From Desulfobacter hydrogenophilus (lineage in GTDB: Bacteria > Desulfobacterota > Desulfobacteria > Desulfobacterales > Desulfobacteraceae): a stretch of 64,000 nucleotides of DNA. Numbering within the stretch: position 1 is the stretch's first letter; each line of letters starts with the position of its first letter. Location: contig NZ_CP036313.1 of assembly GCF_004319545.1 (NCBI RefSeq), positions 1,251,501 to 1,315,500 of the forward strand. The letters run 5' to 3'. The position numbers and the translations under genes are program-made. Shown here piece after piece: positions 9,023 to 18,570 of this stretch. The notes beneath the pieces are model-generated. The model was not told the origin of the DNA. It did not search any database and was given only the letters and a program-made list of their open reading frames with translations.

Positions 9023-10099
9023 ATGGAACCTGTTCAGGGACACCTGGAAATCATGGACAAGGGTTTTGGTTTTCTAAGGAGTATTGAAGAAAATTTCAAT
9101 CCCAAGCCTGAAAATCCCTATGTACCCAACAGCCTGATACGCAAACTCAATCTCAGGGAAGGCAGCTTTATTCAGGGCTATGGAGAAAAAAAGAGCCCAC
9201 AGAATGTAAACGTTGCCCTGATACGTATTGAGACCATCAACAACCTTCCCTTTGATGAGTTCATAAGAACGCCAATGCTCCAGGAGCAGGTCAGCGTCAA
9301 CCCCTTTGAAAGGTACCGTCTTGCCCAGGGACCGGATGACCTAACAGGAAAAGCTTTAGATCTGATTGTTCCCATCGGCATGGGGCAGCGGGGGTTGATC
9401 ATCGCCCCGCCCAAATCCGGAAAAACGACAATTTTAAAGCACATGGCCAATTCTGTGGTCGTCAATCACCCTGACGCCAAGGTATTTGTCCTTCTTGTGG
9501 ATGAACGGCCTGAGGAAGTTACCGATTTCCAAAGAGGATTGACAGAGGCTCATGTGCTGTATTCTTCTGCTGACCAACAAATCGGTCAACACATGAGAAT
9601 GACTCGCCTTGCGATGCATACGGCCATCAGATGCACGGAAATTGGCCAGGATGCAGTCGTTTTCATTGACTCTTTAACCCGGATGACTAGGGCGTTTAAT
9701 ATTGACACTGATTCCTATGGCAAAACCATGAGTGGTGGTCTTGGGGCCAATGCCATGGAGTTTCCTAGAAAAATTTTTGGAGGTGCCCGCAAGCTTGAAA
9801 ACGGCGGTTCCCTTACAATCATTGCTACCATTCTAGTCGAAACCGGCAGCCGCATGGATGATGTTATTTTCCAGGAATTCAAAGGAACCGGCAATATGGA
9901 CCTTTACCTGTCCCGGGAGTGCGCCGAACAAAGAATCTGGCCGGCCATTAATATCAACAAATCCGGGACCCGGAAAGAAGATCTGCTCATGGGCCCCGAA
10001 GAATATGAAAATATGGTGAATATTCGCCGCAGTATTGCGCCGTTAGATGAGGTCACAGCCATGTCACAGTTTTTGGGCATGGTTGAAGACGGCATATAA
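9023..10099 (+). CDS. rho: transcription termination factor Rho, short N-terminus
   Basis: A 358-residue RNA-dependent helicase/ATPase that terminates untranslated transcripts. It opens directly with the cold-shock-type primary RNA-binding fold ([15 protein letters not shown]). It continues with Walker A ([15 protein letters not shown]), the catalytic-glutamate motif [13 protein letters not shown] and Walker B ([14 protein letters not shown]). The N-terminal helical subdomain found in most Rho proteins (about 45-50 residues) is absent; ATG 9023 with TTAGGAG upstream supports this start. Core residues look complete, so it should be active. Whether it is the only Rho in the genome cannot be seen from here. 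A bidirectional terminator separates it from lon. Confidence 0.95.
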   Translation: MEPVQGHLEIMDKGFGFLRSIEENFNPKPENPYVPNSLIRKLNLREGSFIQGYGEKKSPQNVNVALIRIETINNLPFDEFIRTPMLQEQVSVNPFERYRLAQGPDDLTGKALDLIVPIGMGQRGLIIAPPKSGKTTILKHMANSVVVNHPDAKVFVLLVDERPEEVTDFQRGLTEAHVLYSSADQQIGQHMRMTRLAMHTAIRCTEIGQDAVVFIDSLTRMTRAFNIDTDSYGKTMSGGLGANAMEFPRKIFGGARKLENGGSLTIIATILVETGSRMDDVIFQEFKGTGNMDLYLSRECAEQRIWPAININKSGTRKEDLLMGPEEYENMVNIRRSIAPLDEVTAMSQFLGMVEDGI

Positions 10100-10120
10100 A
10101 GACGACATTTTTCTGTATCT

Positions 10121-10180
10121 TTAAAAATAAAAAATCGCAGCACTCAATCATTTCAAGTGCAGCGATTTCTTATTTTTAAA
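10121..10180. terminator. bidirectional terminator between rho and lon
   Basis: The inverted repeat AAATCGC-A-GCACT / AGTGC-A-GCGATTT is flanked by AAAAATAA on one side and TTATTTTT on the other. It serves both convergent genes. Confidence 0.85.
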
Positions 10181-10206
10181 AGACCTACGAGTCGTAACAA
10201 GCCAGA

Positions 10207-12561
10207 CTATATGACCAGGGCATGCGCAAGCACTTCAGCCATACTTTCCACATAGACAATATCAAGCTGTTTTTGAATCGCTTTTGGAACGTCTATGATG
10301 TCTTTTTTGTTTTCCTCACTGAGAATAACCTTTTTAATTCCATTGGCATGGGCTGCCAGAAGCTTTTCCTTTAGGCCACCAATAGGCAGCACCCGTCCTC
10401 GAAGGGTAATCTCCCCTGTCATGGCCACTGTCCGACTTACGGGCCGGCCAGTGAGAATGGAAACGACTGCCGTGCACATGGCAATACCGGCTGAAGGTCC
10501 ATCCTTTGGAATGGCCCCTTCGGGCACATGGATATGGATGTCTGTATCCTTGTAAAAGTCTTCTCTGATGTTGAGTTCGGGGCTTCTTGACCGGACATAG
10601 GATACAGCAGCCTGGGAGCTTTCCTTCATCACATCCCCAAGCTTTCCGGTAACCATTACCCTTCCCTTGCCCGGCATGGTCACAGCTTCAATGGTTAAAA
10701 GCTCTCCACCTGCCTGGGTCCAGGCTAGCCCGGTAACAATTCCGGTCTTATCTTCCTGTTCCAGAATAGAATTTCTAAATTTGGTCTGTCCCAGATATTT
10801 TGAAACCGTATTTGCTGTGACTTGATGTTTTTTACGCGTCTTTGTCCGTACGATTCCCGTGGCAATTTTTCTAAGCACAGAAGAGAGCTCTCGCTCAAGA
10901 TTCCTCACCCCGGCTTCTTTGGTGTATTGCTTGATAATTATCTCAACCGCAGCTTTGGAAAAAGAAATTTCACAATCATCTAGCCCGTTTTCATGCATCT
11001 GTTTAGGAATCAGGTAGCCGGTGGCAATCTGGTATTTTTCATAATCGGTATACCCGGGTATCTGGATCACCTCCATGCGGTCACGCAGGGGGGCCGGGAT
11101 TTCATGCAGGGTGTTTGCTGTGGTGATAAACAAAATTTCTGACAGATCGTAATCAACCTCAAGATAATGATCGTTAAAATTTCTGTTCTGTTCAGGATCC
11201 AATGCTTCCAGAAGGGCAGACGAGGGATCTCCTCTAAAATCACTAGTCATTTTATCAATTTCATCCAGACAGAATACCGGGTTATTATATCCCACTTTTT
11301 TCAACGTCTGGATAATCTTTCCGGGCATGGCACCTACATAGGTTCTTCGGTGCCCTCGAATCTCCGCCTCATCGCGGACCCCACCCAGGGAGACCCGGGC
11401 AAATGAGCGTCCGGTCGCCGCCGCAACAGACCGGGCAAGGGATGTCTTGCCAACCCCGGGAGGACCCACCAGGCATAAAATTGGACCTTTTATTTTTTTA
11501 ACCAAAATTTGCACAGCCAGATACTCAAGGATTCTCTCCTTGGGTTTTTTCAAGCCATAGTGGTCCCGGTCCAGAATTTGCTCAGCCTTTAAAAGCTCAT
11601 TTTTTACACGTTTTTTCCGGTACCAGGGTAGGCAAACCAACCAGTCGATATAATTTCTGACTACTGTTGCTTCCGAGGAGGTTGCAGACATCAGCTTAAG
11701 CTTTTCCAACTCTGTACGCACAACACCGGCAGCTTCTTTAGGCATGCGCTTGGCCTTGATCTTTTTTTCAAGATCAGCAAACTCACCGCCCTGGCCGTCC
11801 TCGCCCATTTCCTTTTGGATGGCCCGCATCTGTTCGTTAAGGTAGTGGCGCTTTTGAAGTTTATCCATCTGTTCTTTAACCCTGCCCTTGATCTTCTGGG
11901 ACATGGCAAAAACTTCCGTCTCCTTTTGAATAAACTTTAAAAGCAAAAAGAAACGTTCTTCAATATCACCACACTCTAGCAGCGTCTGTTTATCCTGAAC
12001 CTTGAAGGGCAACTGGGCGGCAATGGTATCGGCATACCTTGACGGATACTGTTCCAGGGCATCCAGTCCCTTGAAAAAACTTTTGGAAACCACGCCGGAC
12101 AAGTCGGCATAATGCCGGAACGCTTCCTGAACAGTCCGGATGGCAGCCTCAATGTTGGCATCGGTCAACGGCTTTTCAGAGACGTCCACATAATCAACAA
12201 CCTGGAAACCGTCCTGGTCAACCATCTTAGTGATACAGCCTCGGGCAACCCCTTCAACTAATGCCTTTACCGTACCATCAGGCAGTCGTAACAACTGAGT
12301 GATCTGCGCTTCGGTGCCCACCTGAAAAATATCATCAATAGTCGGTTTCAGGACTTCCGGATTTTTCTGGGTTGTAAGAAAAATTTTCTTATCGCCGCCC
12401 ATGGCCTGGGAAAGCGCCCTGATGGATTTTTCCCTTCCCACAAAAATAGAGGTTGTAACAAAAGGGAAGAGGACAATATCCCTCAGGGGCACTAACGGAA
12501 GGGTTTTGTTCTCCTTTTCAGGCCCATCCTCGGGATTGAAAAAACGGGAAATACTGATCAT
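10207..12561 (-). CDS. lon: ATP-dependent protease Lon
   Basis: A 784-residue AAA+ serine protease degrading damaged and regulatory proteins. The N-terminal LON substrate domain covers about residues 20-210. The AAA+ module has Walker A GPPGVGKTSLARSVA, Walker B VFCLDEIDKM and RRTYVGAMPGKIIQ. The C-terminal S16 protease domain carries the catalytic serine in KDGPSAGIAMCTAVV and the catalytic lysine in GGLKEKLLAAHANGIKK. Length is normal. It follows clpX by 18 bp in the minus-strand order tig-clpP-clpX-lon, a widely conserved protein-quality-control cluster. Confidence 0.97.
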   Translation of the reverse strand: MISISRFFNPEDGPEKENKTLPLVPLRDIVLFPFVTTSIFVGREKSIRALSQAMGGDKKIFLTTQKNPEVLKPTIDDIFQVGTEAQITQLLRLPDGTVKALVEGVARGCITKMVDQDGFQVVDYVDVSEKPLTDANIEAAIRTVQEAFRHYADLSGVVSKSFFKGLDALEQYPSRYADTIAAQLPFKVQDKQTLLECGDIEERFFLLLKFIQKETEVFAMSQKIKGRVKEQMDKLQKRHYLNEQMRAIQKEMGEDGQGGEFADLEKKIKAKRMPKEAAGVVRTELEKLKLMSATSSEATVVRNYIDWLVCLPWYRKKRVKNELLKAEQILDRDHYGLKKPKERILEYLAVQILVKKIKGPILCLVGPPGVGKTSLARSVAAATGRSFARVSLGGVRDEAEIRGHRRTYVGAMPGKIIQTLKKVGYNNPVFCLDEIDKMTSDFRGDPSSALLEALDPEQNRNFNDHYLEVDYDLSEILFITTANTLHEIPAPLRDRMEVIQIPGYTDYEKYQIATGYLIPKQMHENGLDDCEISFSKAAVEIIIKQYTKEAGVRNLERELSSVLRKIATGIVRTKTRKKHQVTANTVSKYLGQTKFRNSILEQEDKTGIVTGLAWTQAGGELLTIEAVTMPGKGRVMVTGKLGDVMKESSQAAVSYVRSRSPELNIREDFYKDTDIHIHVPEGAIPKDGPSAGIAMCTAVVSILTGRPVSRTVAMTGEITLRGRVLPIGGLKEKLLAAHANGIKKVILSEENKKDIIDVPKAIQKQLDIVYVESMAEVLAHALVI

Positions 12562-12579
12562 GGATGCAAACTTTCTATT

Positions 12580-13839
12580 TTAAGCCTGCTTTTTGGGCTG
12601 TTCGTAGAGCAAGATGGGCTCCTCGTTGTTTAGTACCACTTCTTCGCCCACCACACACTCAACCACATCTTTTTTAGAAGGCAGCTCATACATAATGTTC
12701 ATCATGGTTTCCTCCATAATGGCACGCAACCCTCTGGCTCCAGATTTTCTGGCCACGGCTTCCTTGGCCATGGCTTCAAGGGCTTCATCCGTAAACTGCA
12801 GACTCACCCCTTCAATGCGAAAAAGTTCCTGATACTGCCGAACCAGCGCATTCTTAGGTTCGGTCAAAATCTTGATCAAAGAGCTTTCATTCAGTTCCCC
12901 TATGGACGTTATTATGGGCAGACGCCCTAAAAATTCGGGAATCAGACCAAATTGAATCAAATCTTCAGGCTTTACCTGCCCCAGCAGATCCCCAATATTT
13001 ATGTCCTTCTTATCTGCGATTTTAGCACCAAATCCCATAGTCTTCTGGGTTAAACGACGCTCAACGACTTTCTCAAGACCCGTAAAGGTTCCGCCGCAAA
13101 TAAACAGGATATTGGAAGTATCCACCTTTACATAATCCTGTTGGGGATGTTTTCTTCCTCCCTTGGGAGGTACCGAAGCAATGGTGCCTTCAATAATCTT
13201 TAGCAGGGCCTGCTGAACCCCTTCTCCGGAGACATCCCGGGTAATTGAAGGGTTGTCCCCCCGCTGGGAAATTTTATCTATTTCATCAATGTAAATGATA
13301 CCATTCTGAGCCTTTTCAATGTCGTAATCAGCATTCTGAACCAGGGAAAGAATGATGTTCTCCACATCTTCGCCAACATAGCCGGCCTCGGTCAGGGCCG
13401 TGGCATCAGCAATGGCAAAAGGAACATCCAAAAACCGGGCAAGGGTTTGGGCCAGAAGGGTTTTACCACATCCGGTCGGTCCGATAATCAGAATATTGCT
13501 TTTCTGAATCTCGACCCCCTCACTATTTTTTTCCAGATGTGAGGCCAGACGTTTATAATGATTATAGACCGCCACGGATAAGACCTTTTTTGCACGATCC
13601 TGTTCTATAATATATGAATCAAGCTGCTCCTTAATTTGCTTTGGCACCATGAACTCCTTGGCGCCTTCCGGCTCAACAGCCATCTCTTTTTCTTCATCCT
13701 CAATAATTTCTCCGCACAGCTTAATGCACTCATTGCAGATATAAACGCTGGGCCCGGCTATCAGTTTTTTTACTTCCTTTTGGTTTTTCCCGCAGAATGA
13801 ACAGAAAAACTGATCGTTTGCATCATCTTTTTTGGCCAT
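12580..13839 (-). CDS. clpX: ATP-dependent Clp protease ATP-binding subunit ClpX
   Basis: A 419-residue unfoldase that feeds substrates into ClpP. The N-terminal C4 zinc-binding domain is visible (CSFCGKN ... CNECIKLC, residues about 12-43). The AAA+ core has Walker [13 protein letters not shown] and Walker [12 protein letters not shown]. The ClpP-binding loop region carries IGLLGQ-like [12 protein letters not shown] segments. It starts 2 bp from the end of clpP, so the two are certainly coordinately translated, and lon follows 18 bp later. Confidence 0.97.
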   Translation of the reverse strand: MAKKDDANDQFFCSFCGKNQKEVKKLIAGPSVYICNECIKLCGEIIEDEEKEMAVEPEGAKEFMVPKQIKEQLDSYIIEQDRAKKVLSVAVYNHYKRLASHLEKNSEGVEIQKSNILIIGPTGCGKTLLAQTLARFLDVPFAIADATALTEAGYVGEDVENIILSLVQNADYDIEKAQNGIIYIDEIDKISQRGDNPSITRDVSGEGVQQALLKIIEGTIASVPPKGGRKHPQQDYVKVDTSNILFICGGTFTGLEKVVERRLTQKTMGFGAKIADKKDINIGDLLGQVKPEDLIQFGLIPEFLGRLPIITSIGELNESSLIKILTEPKNALVRQYQELFRIEGVSLQFTDEALEAMAKEAVARKSGARGLRAIMEETMMNIMYELPSKKDVVECVVGEEVVLNNEEPILLYEQPKKQA

Positions 13840-13841
13840 AT

Positions 13842-14468
13842 TTATGACTCCTTTGACGCCTCCTGTTCAGAGGCCTGTTCAAATTGGCTTCTGTCACTGA
13901 CCACTCGGTCAACAATGCCGTATTCCAAAGCTTGCTCCCCGGACATAAAAAAATCACGTTCCGTATCAGTTGCGACCTTTTCAAGGTCCTGTCCGGTATG
14001 CTTTGATAAAATTTCGTTCAAAACATCTTTCATTCTTAAAATTTCAGTCGCCTGAATCTTGATGTCAGTGGCCTGGCCCTGGGCACCTCCCAGCGGCTGA
14101 TGAATCATAATCCGGGCATTGGGCAGGGCAAACCGTTTGCCGGATGTTCCGGCAGTAAGAAGCAACGCCCCCATACTGGCTGCCTGGCCGATACACACCG
14201 TTGCCACATCCGGCTTGATGTACTGGATGGTGTCATAGATAGCCATACCTGCTGTCACAACGCCGCCGGGAGAATTGATATAAAAATTGATATCTTTCTC
14301 AGGATCCTCGGATTCAAGAAACAGCATCTGTGCGACAATAAGGTTGGCAACTTCATTGTCTATGGCAGACCCCAAAAAAATAATCCTGTCTTTTAAAAGA
14401 CGTGAATAGATATCATAGGCACGTTCTCCCCTGTTGCTCTGTTCAACAACCATTGGAATAAGAGGCAC
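13842..14468 (-). CDS. clpP: ATP-dependent Clp protease proteolytic subunit
   Basis: A 208-residue serine peptidase forming the tetradecameric ClpP chamber. The catalytic triad is visible: serine in [14 protein letters not shown], histidine in [10 protein letters not shown] and aspartate in [12 protein letters not shown]. Immediately downstream is clpX. Upstream, a 193-bp gap containing copy B of the dispersed element separates it from tig. Confidence 0.97.
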   Translation of the reverse strand: MPLIPMVVEQSNRGERAYDIYSRLLKDRIIFLGSAIDNEVANLIVAQMLFLESEDPEKDINFYINSPGGVVTAGMAIYDTIQYIKPDVATVCIGQAASMGALLLTAGTSGKRFALPNARIMIHQPLGGAQGQATDIKIQATEILRMKDVLNEILSKHTGQDLEKVATDTERDFFMSGEQALEYGIVDRVVSDRSQFEQASEQEASKES

Positions 14469-14527
14469 GATTTAACTCCTTGTCTGATCTAAAATATGTT
14501 TTTAACCTTGTTGCCGTCCCAGCAGTT

Positions 14528-14633
14528 AACTGAATTGACCCGCTTCAAGAACAGCCATGGGCTGACCCCGGCCGATCAACGCCCGGCTCAACCCAAAACA
14601 AACATGAAAGTTATTCAATAAATTATTTGAACT
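14528..14633 (+). repeat. dispersed ~90-bp intergenic element, copy B (between tig and clpP)
   Basis: It shares with the fadN-side copy (36797-36905) the opening AACTGAAT, the block ACAGCCATGGGCTGACC, ATCAAC-CCCGG-CTCA, ACAAA-CATGAAAGT and AT-rich tails. It is the most diverged of the three copies. Unlike the other two it points against the neighbouring genes, which are on the minus strand. Confidence 0.75.
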
Positions 14634-14661
14634 TTCATATAAAAAAGCTTGCGGATTGTTT

Positions 14662-16008
14662 TTACGCTTGTGCACCTTCTTCTTCGGTTTGCTCCTCAGC
14701 AACTTGCGCATCACCCGGCGTCACTTCAACTATAGTGCTTTTCTCTATTATAAGTTCAATGGCCTTTTTTTCAAGCTGGGTCTGTTTATAATATTCAAGC
14801 TGACGTGGGTCCATGTTGAAAAAATTCTTGATGGCATCTTTTGTCGCACTCATGGCCTGGGCCATCTCTTCGAAGCCGACGTCGAGTTCGTCATCACTAA
14901 GATCCATCTTTTCCTGGGTAATTATTTTATCCAAAATCAGATGCCGACGAGCCTGTTTTTCGGCCACATCCCTGTATTTTTCCTGCATGATTTCCCGACT
15001 CAAACCGACATCATCAAGGGAAGTATTGTTCTGGGCATAGGCTTGTTCTGTTTCTGAAATAATACCGTTAAGCTCACCTTCGATAAGGGCTTGGGGAACT
15101 TGAAACTCTGTTTTTTCAAGTATTTGGGCAAAAATCTGTTCACTCATCTCATGTTTTACCCGCTGTTCAATCCCCTTTTCAAGGTTATCCCGGATGGCAG
15201 CTTTTACATCTTCAAGGGTTTCGTATTGATCAAGGCCTTTTACGAGTTCATCATTGGCTTCGGGCAGCACCTCTTCCTGAATTTCCTTGAGTGTAACCTT
15301 ATATTGAATGATTTTTCCGCTTAAATTCTCATCATGAAAATCATCTGCGTAGACCACTTCAATATCCAGGTCCTGAACCGGAATGGCACCGATAAGTTTT
15401 TCGGAAAATTCCTTAGGCAACGGCTCTTTGTTAATAGCTGTGACATAATTTTCAACTTTAGGGGTATGCTCAAAGGTTTCACCATTTAGAAACCCTTCAT
15501 AATCAATCAGAACAAAGTCATCCTCTTTTACCGGACGTTCCTCTTCGACCTTCCGCTTTGTCGCCATGGTCTTTTGCAGCATATATATCTGGCTTTCAAT
15601 CTCGGTCTCAGTCACTTCATAAAGCCTTTTCCTAATTTCAAGGCCCTGTAAATCAATTTCATCCAGTTCAGGTTTAACTTCCACAGTGATCTCAAACGAA
15701 TAATCAGCATCCGGGTTGAGCTCCGGAGGATCGAGTTGGGGTCCGCCTACGATATCTAATTTATGAGTTTCAACTGCTTCAACAAAAGCCTCCTGGATCA
15801 GGCGCGGGGCAACCTCGGCATGAACGTCTGCGGAAAACCGGTTTTCAAGCACTTTTCTCGGAACTTTTCCTTTTCGAAAACCTTTGATATCTGCCTTCTT
15901 TTTCAACTCGGCATAGGCTTTATTCAACTCTTTGGAAATTGTTTCCTTAGGAATTTCAAAAGAAAGCACTTTTTTAATACTGCTCTGATCTTCGATTTTT
16001 ACCTGCAT
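14662..16008 (-). CDS. tig: trigger factor, ribosome-associated chaperone/PPIase
   Basis: A 448-residue chaperone that binds nascent chains at the ribosomal tunnel exit. The N-terminal ribosome-binding domain carries the loop signature GFRKGKVPRKV (about residues 40-50). A central FKBP-type PPIase domain starts near residue 155 (KEDDFVLIDYEGFLNGE). A long helical C-terminal substrate-binding arm ends in an acidic Glu-rich tail. It is first in the tig-clpP-clpX-lon group. A TATAAT-like hexamer lies about 65 bp upstream of the start, but I could not pair it with a convincing -35. Confidence 0.97.
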   Translation of the reverse strand: MQVKIEDQSSIKKVLSFEIPKETISKELNKAYAELKKKADIKGFRKGKVPRKVLENRFSADVHAEVAPRLIQEAFVEAVETHKLDIVGGPQLDPPELNPDADYSFEITVEVKPELDEIDLQGLEIRKRLYEVTETEIESQIYMLQKTMATKRKVEEERPVKEDDFVLIDYEGFLNGETFEHTPKVENYVTAINKEPLPKEFSEKLIGAIPVQDLDIEVVYADDFHDENLSGKIIQYKVTLKEIQEEVLPEANDELVKGLDQYETLEDVKAAIRDNLEKGIEQRVKHEMSEQIFAQILEKTEFQVPQALIEGELNGIISETEQAYAQNNTSLDDVGLSREIMQEKYRDVAEKQARRHLILDKIITQEKMDLSDDELDVGFEEMAQAMSATKDAIKNFFNMDPRQLEYYKQTQLEKKAIELIIEKSTIVEVTPGDAQVAEEQTEEEGAQA

Positions 16009-16251
16009 GATTTTGTCCTGTTATTTCCTGTTAATTGGCGTTATTCTAAACGCACTTTCAAAAATAATAATTATACCCTAACTGATTTATTACACGGTAC
16101 AAACACTTTACACAAAGTTTATTAAAATACCCCGTCTTCATGGTGGTGTCAAGGAAATTGCCCATCCCAGTAGATAGGGGCAAAGCCTGAGTCATGTAAC
16201 TTTTTAATCCATTTTAAAATTATGGTATGGGGTTGACCGGCAAGATTAATC

Positions 16252-16280
16252 TTGATTTCTTTTATTCCAAGTGGTAAATA
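16252..16280 (+). promoter_or_regulatory. candidate promoter of tRNA-Pro
   Basis: TTGATT (16252-16257) and TAAATA (16275-16280) with a 17-bp spacer lie about 22 bp before the tRNA 5' end. Confidence 0.5.
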
Positions 16281-16302
16281 TCTTTTTTATTTTTTTAAGT
16301 AT

Positions 16303-16380
<78 letters not shown>

Positions 16381-16388
16381 TAACGACG

Positions 16389-16424
16389 GACCTTTCAACG
16401 TTTTAGTTGAGAGGTCTTTTTATT
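16389..16424 (+). terminator. terminator of tRNA-Pro
   Basis: GACCT-tt-CAAC / GTTG-ag-AGGTC hairpin followed by TTTTTATTT, 10 bp after the tRNA end. Confidence 0.8.
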
Positions 16425-16613
16425 TGAGCTGATCCGTTCTAACATTTCATGGTTATTTAGCCTGTTTTTGTGGGAAAGCTTTCGGCAGAAATTATTGTGC
16501 ATCTTGACAAAAACCGAAGGCCTACTCTAATGTACCCTTAGGACCTCACAGCAAGCAGAACAAAACCACATCTGCCTGCCCGTATCTGTTGACTACTACA
16601 ACTTGGTAAAAAA

Positions 16614-17279
16614 ATGCCTGCTAAATTCAGGATTAATCTTGAGGCAGTGGAATACTATCTTAGGACGGTCCAGAAAAATTTCGAACATATTAACGACCGC
16701 CTTGATATGCGCCGGGAAGCCATGCGAGATGAAATTGTCGAAAATATGCTTGCCGGTTACCGTTATATCAACAACCTGCTTGACCAGGATTTAAGTCTGG
16801 TGGAACAAACCGGGCTGCACCATTTTCTTGAACTTAATCATATTGTTTTGTGTGGAGAAGACTTAAAAAAAAGGAAAGATTTCCAACAGCATGTCCTGGC
16901 CACAGCCGACCGGTTTTACAGCCAGAAAGAATTCTGCATCAAGGACCTGCGTTTCTGGGCAAAGAATCATCAGCATATCTCCTCCTGGAAACGCGCTGCC
17001 GGCATGTATATCCTCCATGTCAGCCAACCCCAACTCTTTTTTGAAGGCAACCACCGAACCGGTGCACTTTTAATGAGCAATATTCTTGTCCGTGGCGGCA
17101 AGCCTCCTTTTGTTCTGACTGTGGACAACGCCAAAGCATATTTTGACCCTTCAAGTCTTGCCAAATCCACAAAAAAAGACCTGGTGGGGAAATTATATAA
17201 GCTCCCTAAAATAAAAAAAAAATTCGCAAAATTCCTTGAAGCCCAGGCCAATCCGGAATTACTGATCCAGGCATCCTGA
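16614..17279 (+). CDS. Fic/DOC-like protein with degenerate active-site motif
   Basis: A 221-residue, mostly helical cytoplasmic protein. Near residue 142 it has QLFFEGNHRTGALLMSNIL, which aligns with the Fic signature HPFx(D/E)GNGRxxR followed by the family's hydrophobic helix and G-PP segment (RGGKPPF). Fic proteins transfer AMP or other phosphate-containing groups to hydroxyls. Here the catalytic His position is Gln and the second Gly of GNGR is His. The anion-binding EGN and the Arg are kept. It may therefore be inactive or have a changed chemistry. No antitoxin gene is beside it. It lies between tRNA-Pro and the pst operon, 180 bp before pstS, with no sign of co-transcription with pst because a Pho box intervenes. 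Confidence 0.6.
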   Translation: MPAKFRINLEAVEYYLRTVQKNFEHINDRLDMRREAMRDEIVENMLAGYRYINNLLDQDLSLVEQTGLHHFLELNHIVLCGEDLKKRKDFQQHVLATADRFYSQKEFCIKDLRFWAKNHQHISSWKRAAGMYILHVSQPQLFFEGNHRTGALLMSNILVRGGKPPFVLTVDNAKAYFDPSSLAKSTKKDLVGKLYKLPKIKKKFAKFLEAQANPELLIQAS

Positions 17280-17363
17280 CACCTGCAGGCAAATTTTTGA
17301 AAGTCCAGCCCAAAGCAGCTTTGCCCCTCGATGCTTTTCTGACTTACATGCTCCTCATTAAAT

Positions 17364-17399
17364 CGTAACAAAATCATAACATTTCAATAGTAGTAATAC
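17364..17399 (+). promoter_or_regulatory. Pho box and -10 of the pst operon
   Basis: Two half-sites CGTAACA (17364-17370) and CATAACA (17375-17381) repeat with an 11-bp period, the geometry of PhoB-type direct repeats. A TAATAC -10-like hexamer follows at 17394-17399. This fits activation of pstS by phosphate starvation; the response regulator gene is not in the window. Confidence 0.6.
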
Positions 17400-17458
17400 T
17401 GCTTGTGTCGATTCTTAAGCAAAAATTTAGTTTGAAACGTTAATAACAGGAGAACCAA

Positions 17459-18493
17459 ATGAAACTTAAATCTTTATTTAATGTTGCTTTATCCGCTGCT
17501 GTTGCAGCATCCTTCATGGTTGTAGGTTTCGCAACTGCAGGTACAACCAAAATAACCGGTGCCGGCGCCAGCTTTCCTGCACCCATTTACAGCGAATGGT
17601 TCAAAGACCTTGCCAAACAAAACAATGGCGAAATCAAAGTGGACTACCAGTCCATCGGTTCAGGTTCGGGCATTAAAAACTTCATTGGTCACACCGTTGA
17701 TTTCGGCGCCAGTGATGCAGCTATGAAGCAAAGCGAAATTGATCAGGTACCCGAAGGCGTTCAGCTGCTGCCCATGACCGCAGGTGAGATTGTGCTTGCC
17801 TACAACCTGCCCGGCATTGAGGGTCTTAAACTGCCCCGGGACGTATATCCCGAAATCTTTTTGGGCAACATCACCAAATGGAATGACGCTAAGATCGTTG
17901 CTGCCAACCCCGGCGTAGAACTGCCTGACACACCCATCACCGTTGTCGTTCGTTCTGACAAATCCGGTACAACCTTTGGTTTCACTGGACATTTAAGCGC
18001 CATCTCTTCTGATTTCCAATCTGCTGTAGGCCAGGGCAAAATGGTTCAGTGGCCCGCAAAAAACATGGTAAAAGGTAAAAAGAATGATGGTGTATCTTCC
18101 GCCGTTCGCCAGACCCCTGGTGCCATTGGTTACACCGAATACGGTTTTGCCAAACTGAGCAGACTGCCCATGGCATGCCTGGAAAACAAAGCCGGCAAAT
18201 TTGTATGCCCCGGACCTGAAGGTGGCGCTGCTGCACTTGCCAACGCAGTTTTGCCCGAAAACATGATCGTATTCATCAACGATCCTGCAGGCGATGCATC
18301 CTATCCCATTGCAACCTTTACCTGGATGCTCTTCTACAAAAAGAACAAAAGCGCAGAATTGGCCACAGCACTTCGCAAAATGGTTGAATACTGCCTGGAT
18401 GAAGGTCAGAAAATTGCTGACAAAGCCGGTTATATTCCCCTTCCTGAAAGTGTTGTAGAAAAAGTTAGAGCCGCTTCTAATAACATTCAGTAA
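17459..18493 (+). CDS. pstS: phosphate ABC transporter substrate-binding protein
   Basis: A 344-residue periplasmic phosphate-binding protein. A signal peptide covers about residues 1-27 (positive MKLK, hydrophobic core, then ATAGTTK). The mature part starts with the PstS hallmark ITGAGASFPAPIYSEW. It also has the phosphate-loop SIGSGSGIKNFIG and SDKSGTTFGFTGHL. It is the first gene of pstSCAB, behind a Pho box. A strong hairpin after its stop suggests it is made in excess over the membrane parts. Confidence 0.97.
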   Translation: MKLKSLFNVALSAAVAASFMVVGFATAGTTKITGAGASFPAPIYSEWFKDLAKQNNGEIKVDYQSIGSGSGIKNFIGHTVDFGASDAAMKQSEIDQVPEGVQLLPMTAGEIVLAYNLPGIEGLKLPRDVYPEIFLGNITKWNDAKIVAANPGVELPDTPITVVVRSDKSGTTFGFTGHLSAISSDFQSAVGQGKMVQWPAKNMVKGKKNDGVSSAVRQTPGAIGYTEYGFAKLSRLPMACLENKAGKFVCPGPEGGAAALANAVLPENMIVFINDPAGDASYPIATFTWMLFYKKNKSAELATALRKMVEYCLDEGQKIADKAGYIPLPESVVEKVRAASNNIQ

Positions 18494-18513
18494 ATCAAAC
18501 CTCTTTCTTGATC

Positions 18514-18546
18514 AAGGGCACTCTCGTTTAAAATGGGAGTGCCCTT
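18514..18546 (+). promoter_or_regulatory. intercistronic hairpin between pstS and pstC
   Basis: AAGGGCACTC and GAGTGCCCTT form a 10-bp perfect stem, followed by only a short T run (GTTTCTT). Placed inside the operon it probably acts as an attenuator or mRNA-stabilising element that favours pstS product. Confidence 0.7.
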
Positions 18547-18570
18547 GTTTCTTATCCGGAGACGTAAGAA

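Noticed and set aside
16140..16210. GGGGCAAAGCCTGAG stretch that recalls part of a c-di-GMP-I riboswitch
   Set aside because: The partner helix with the conserved GGCAAACC-type 5' half is missing, and the next gene is a tRNA.
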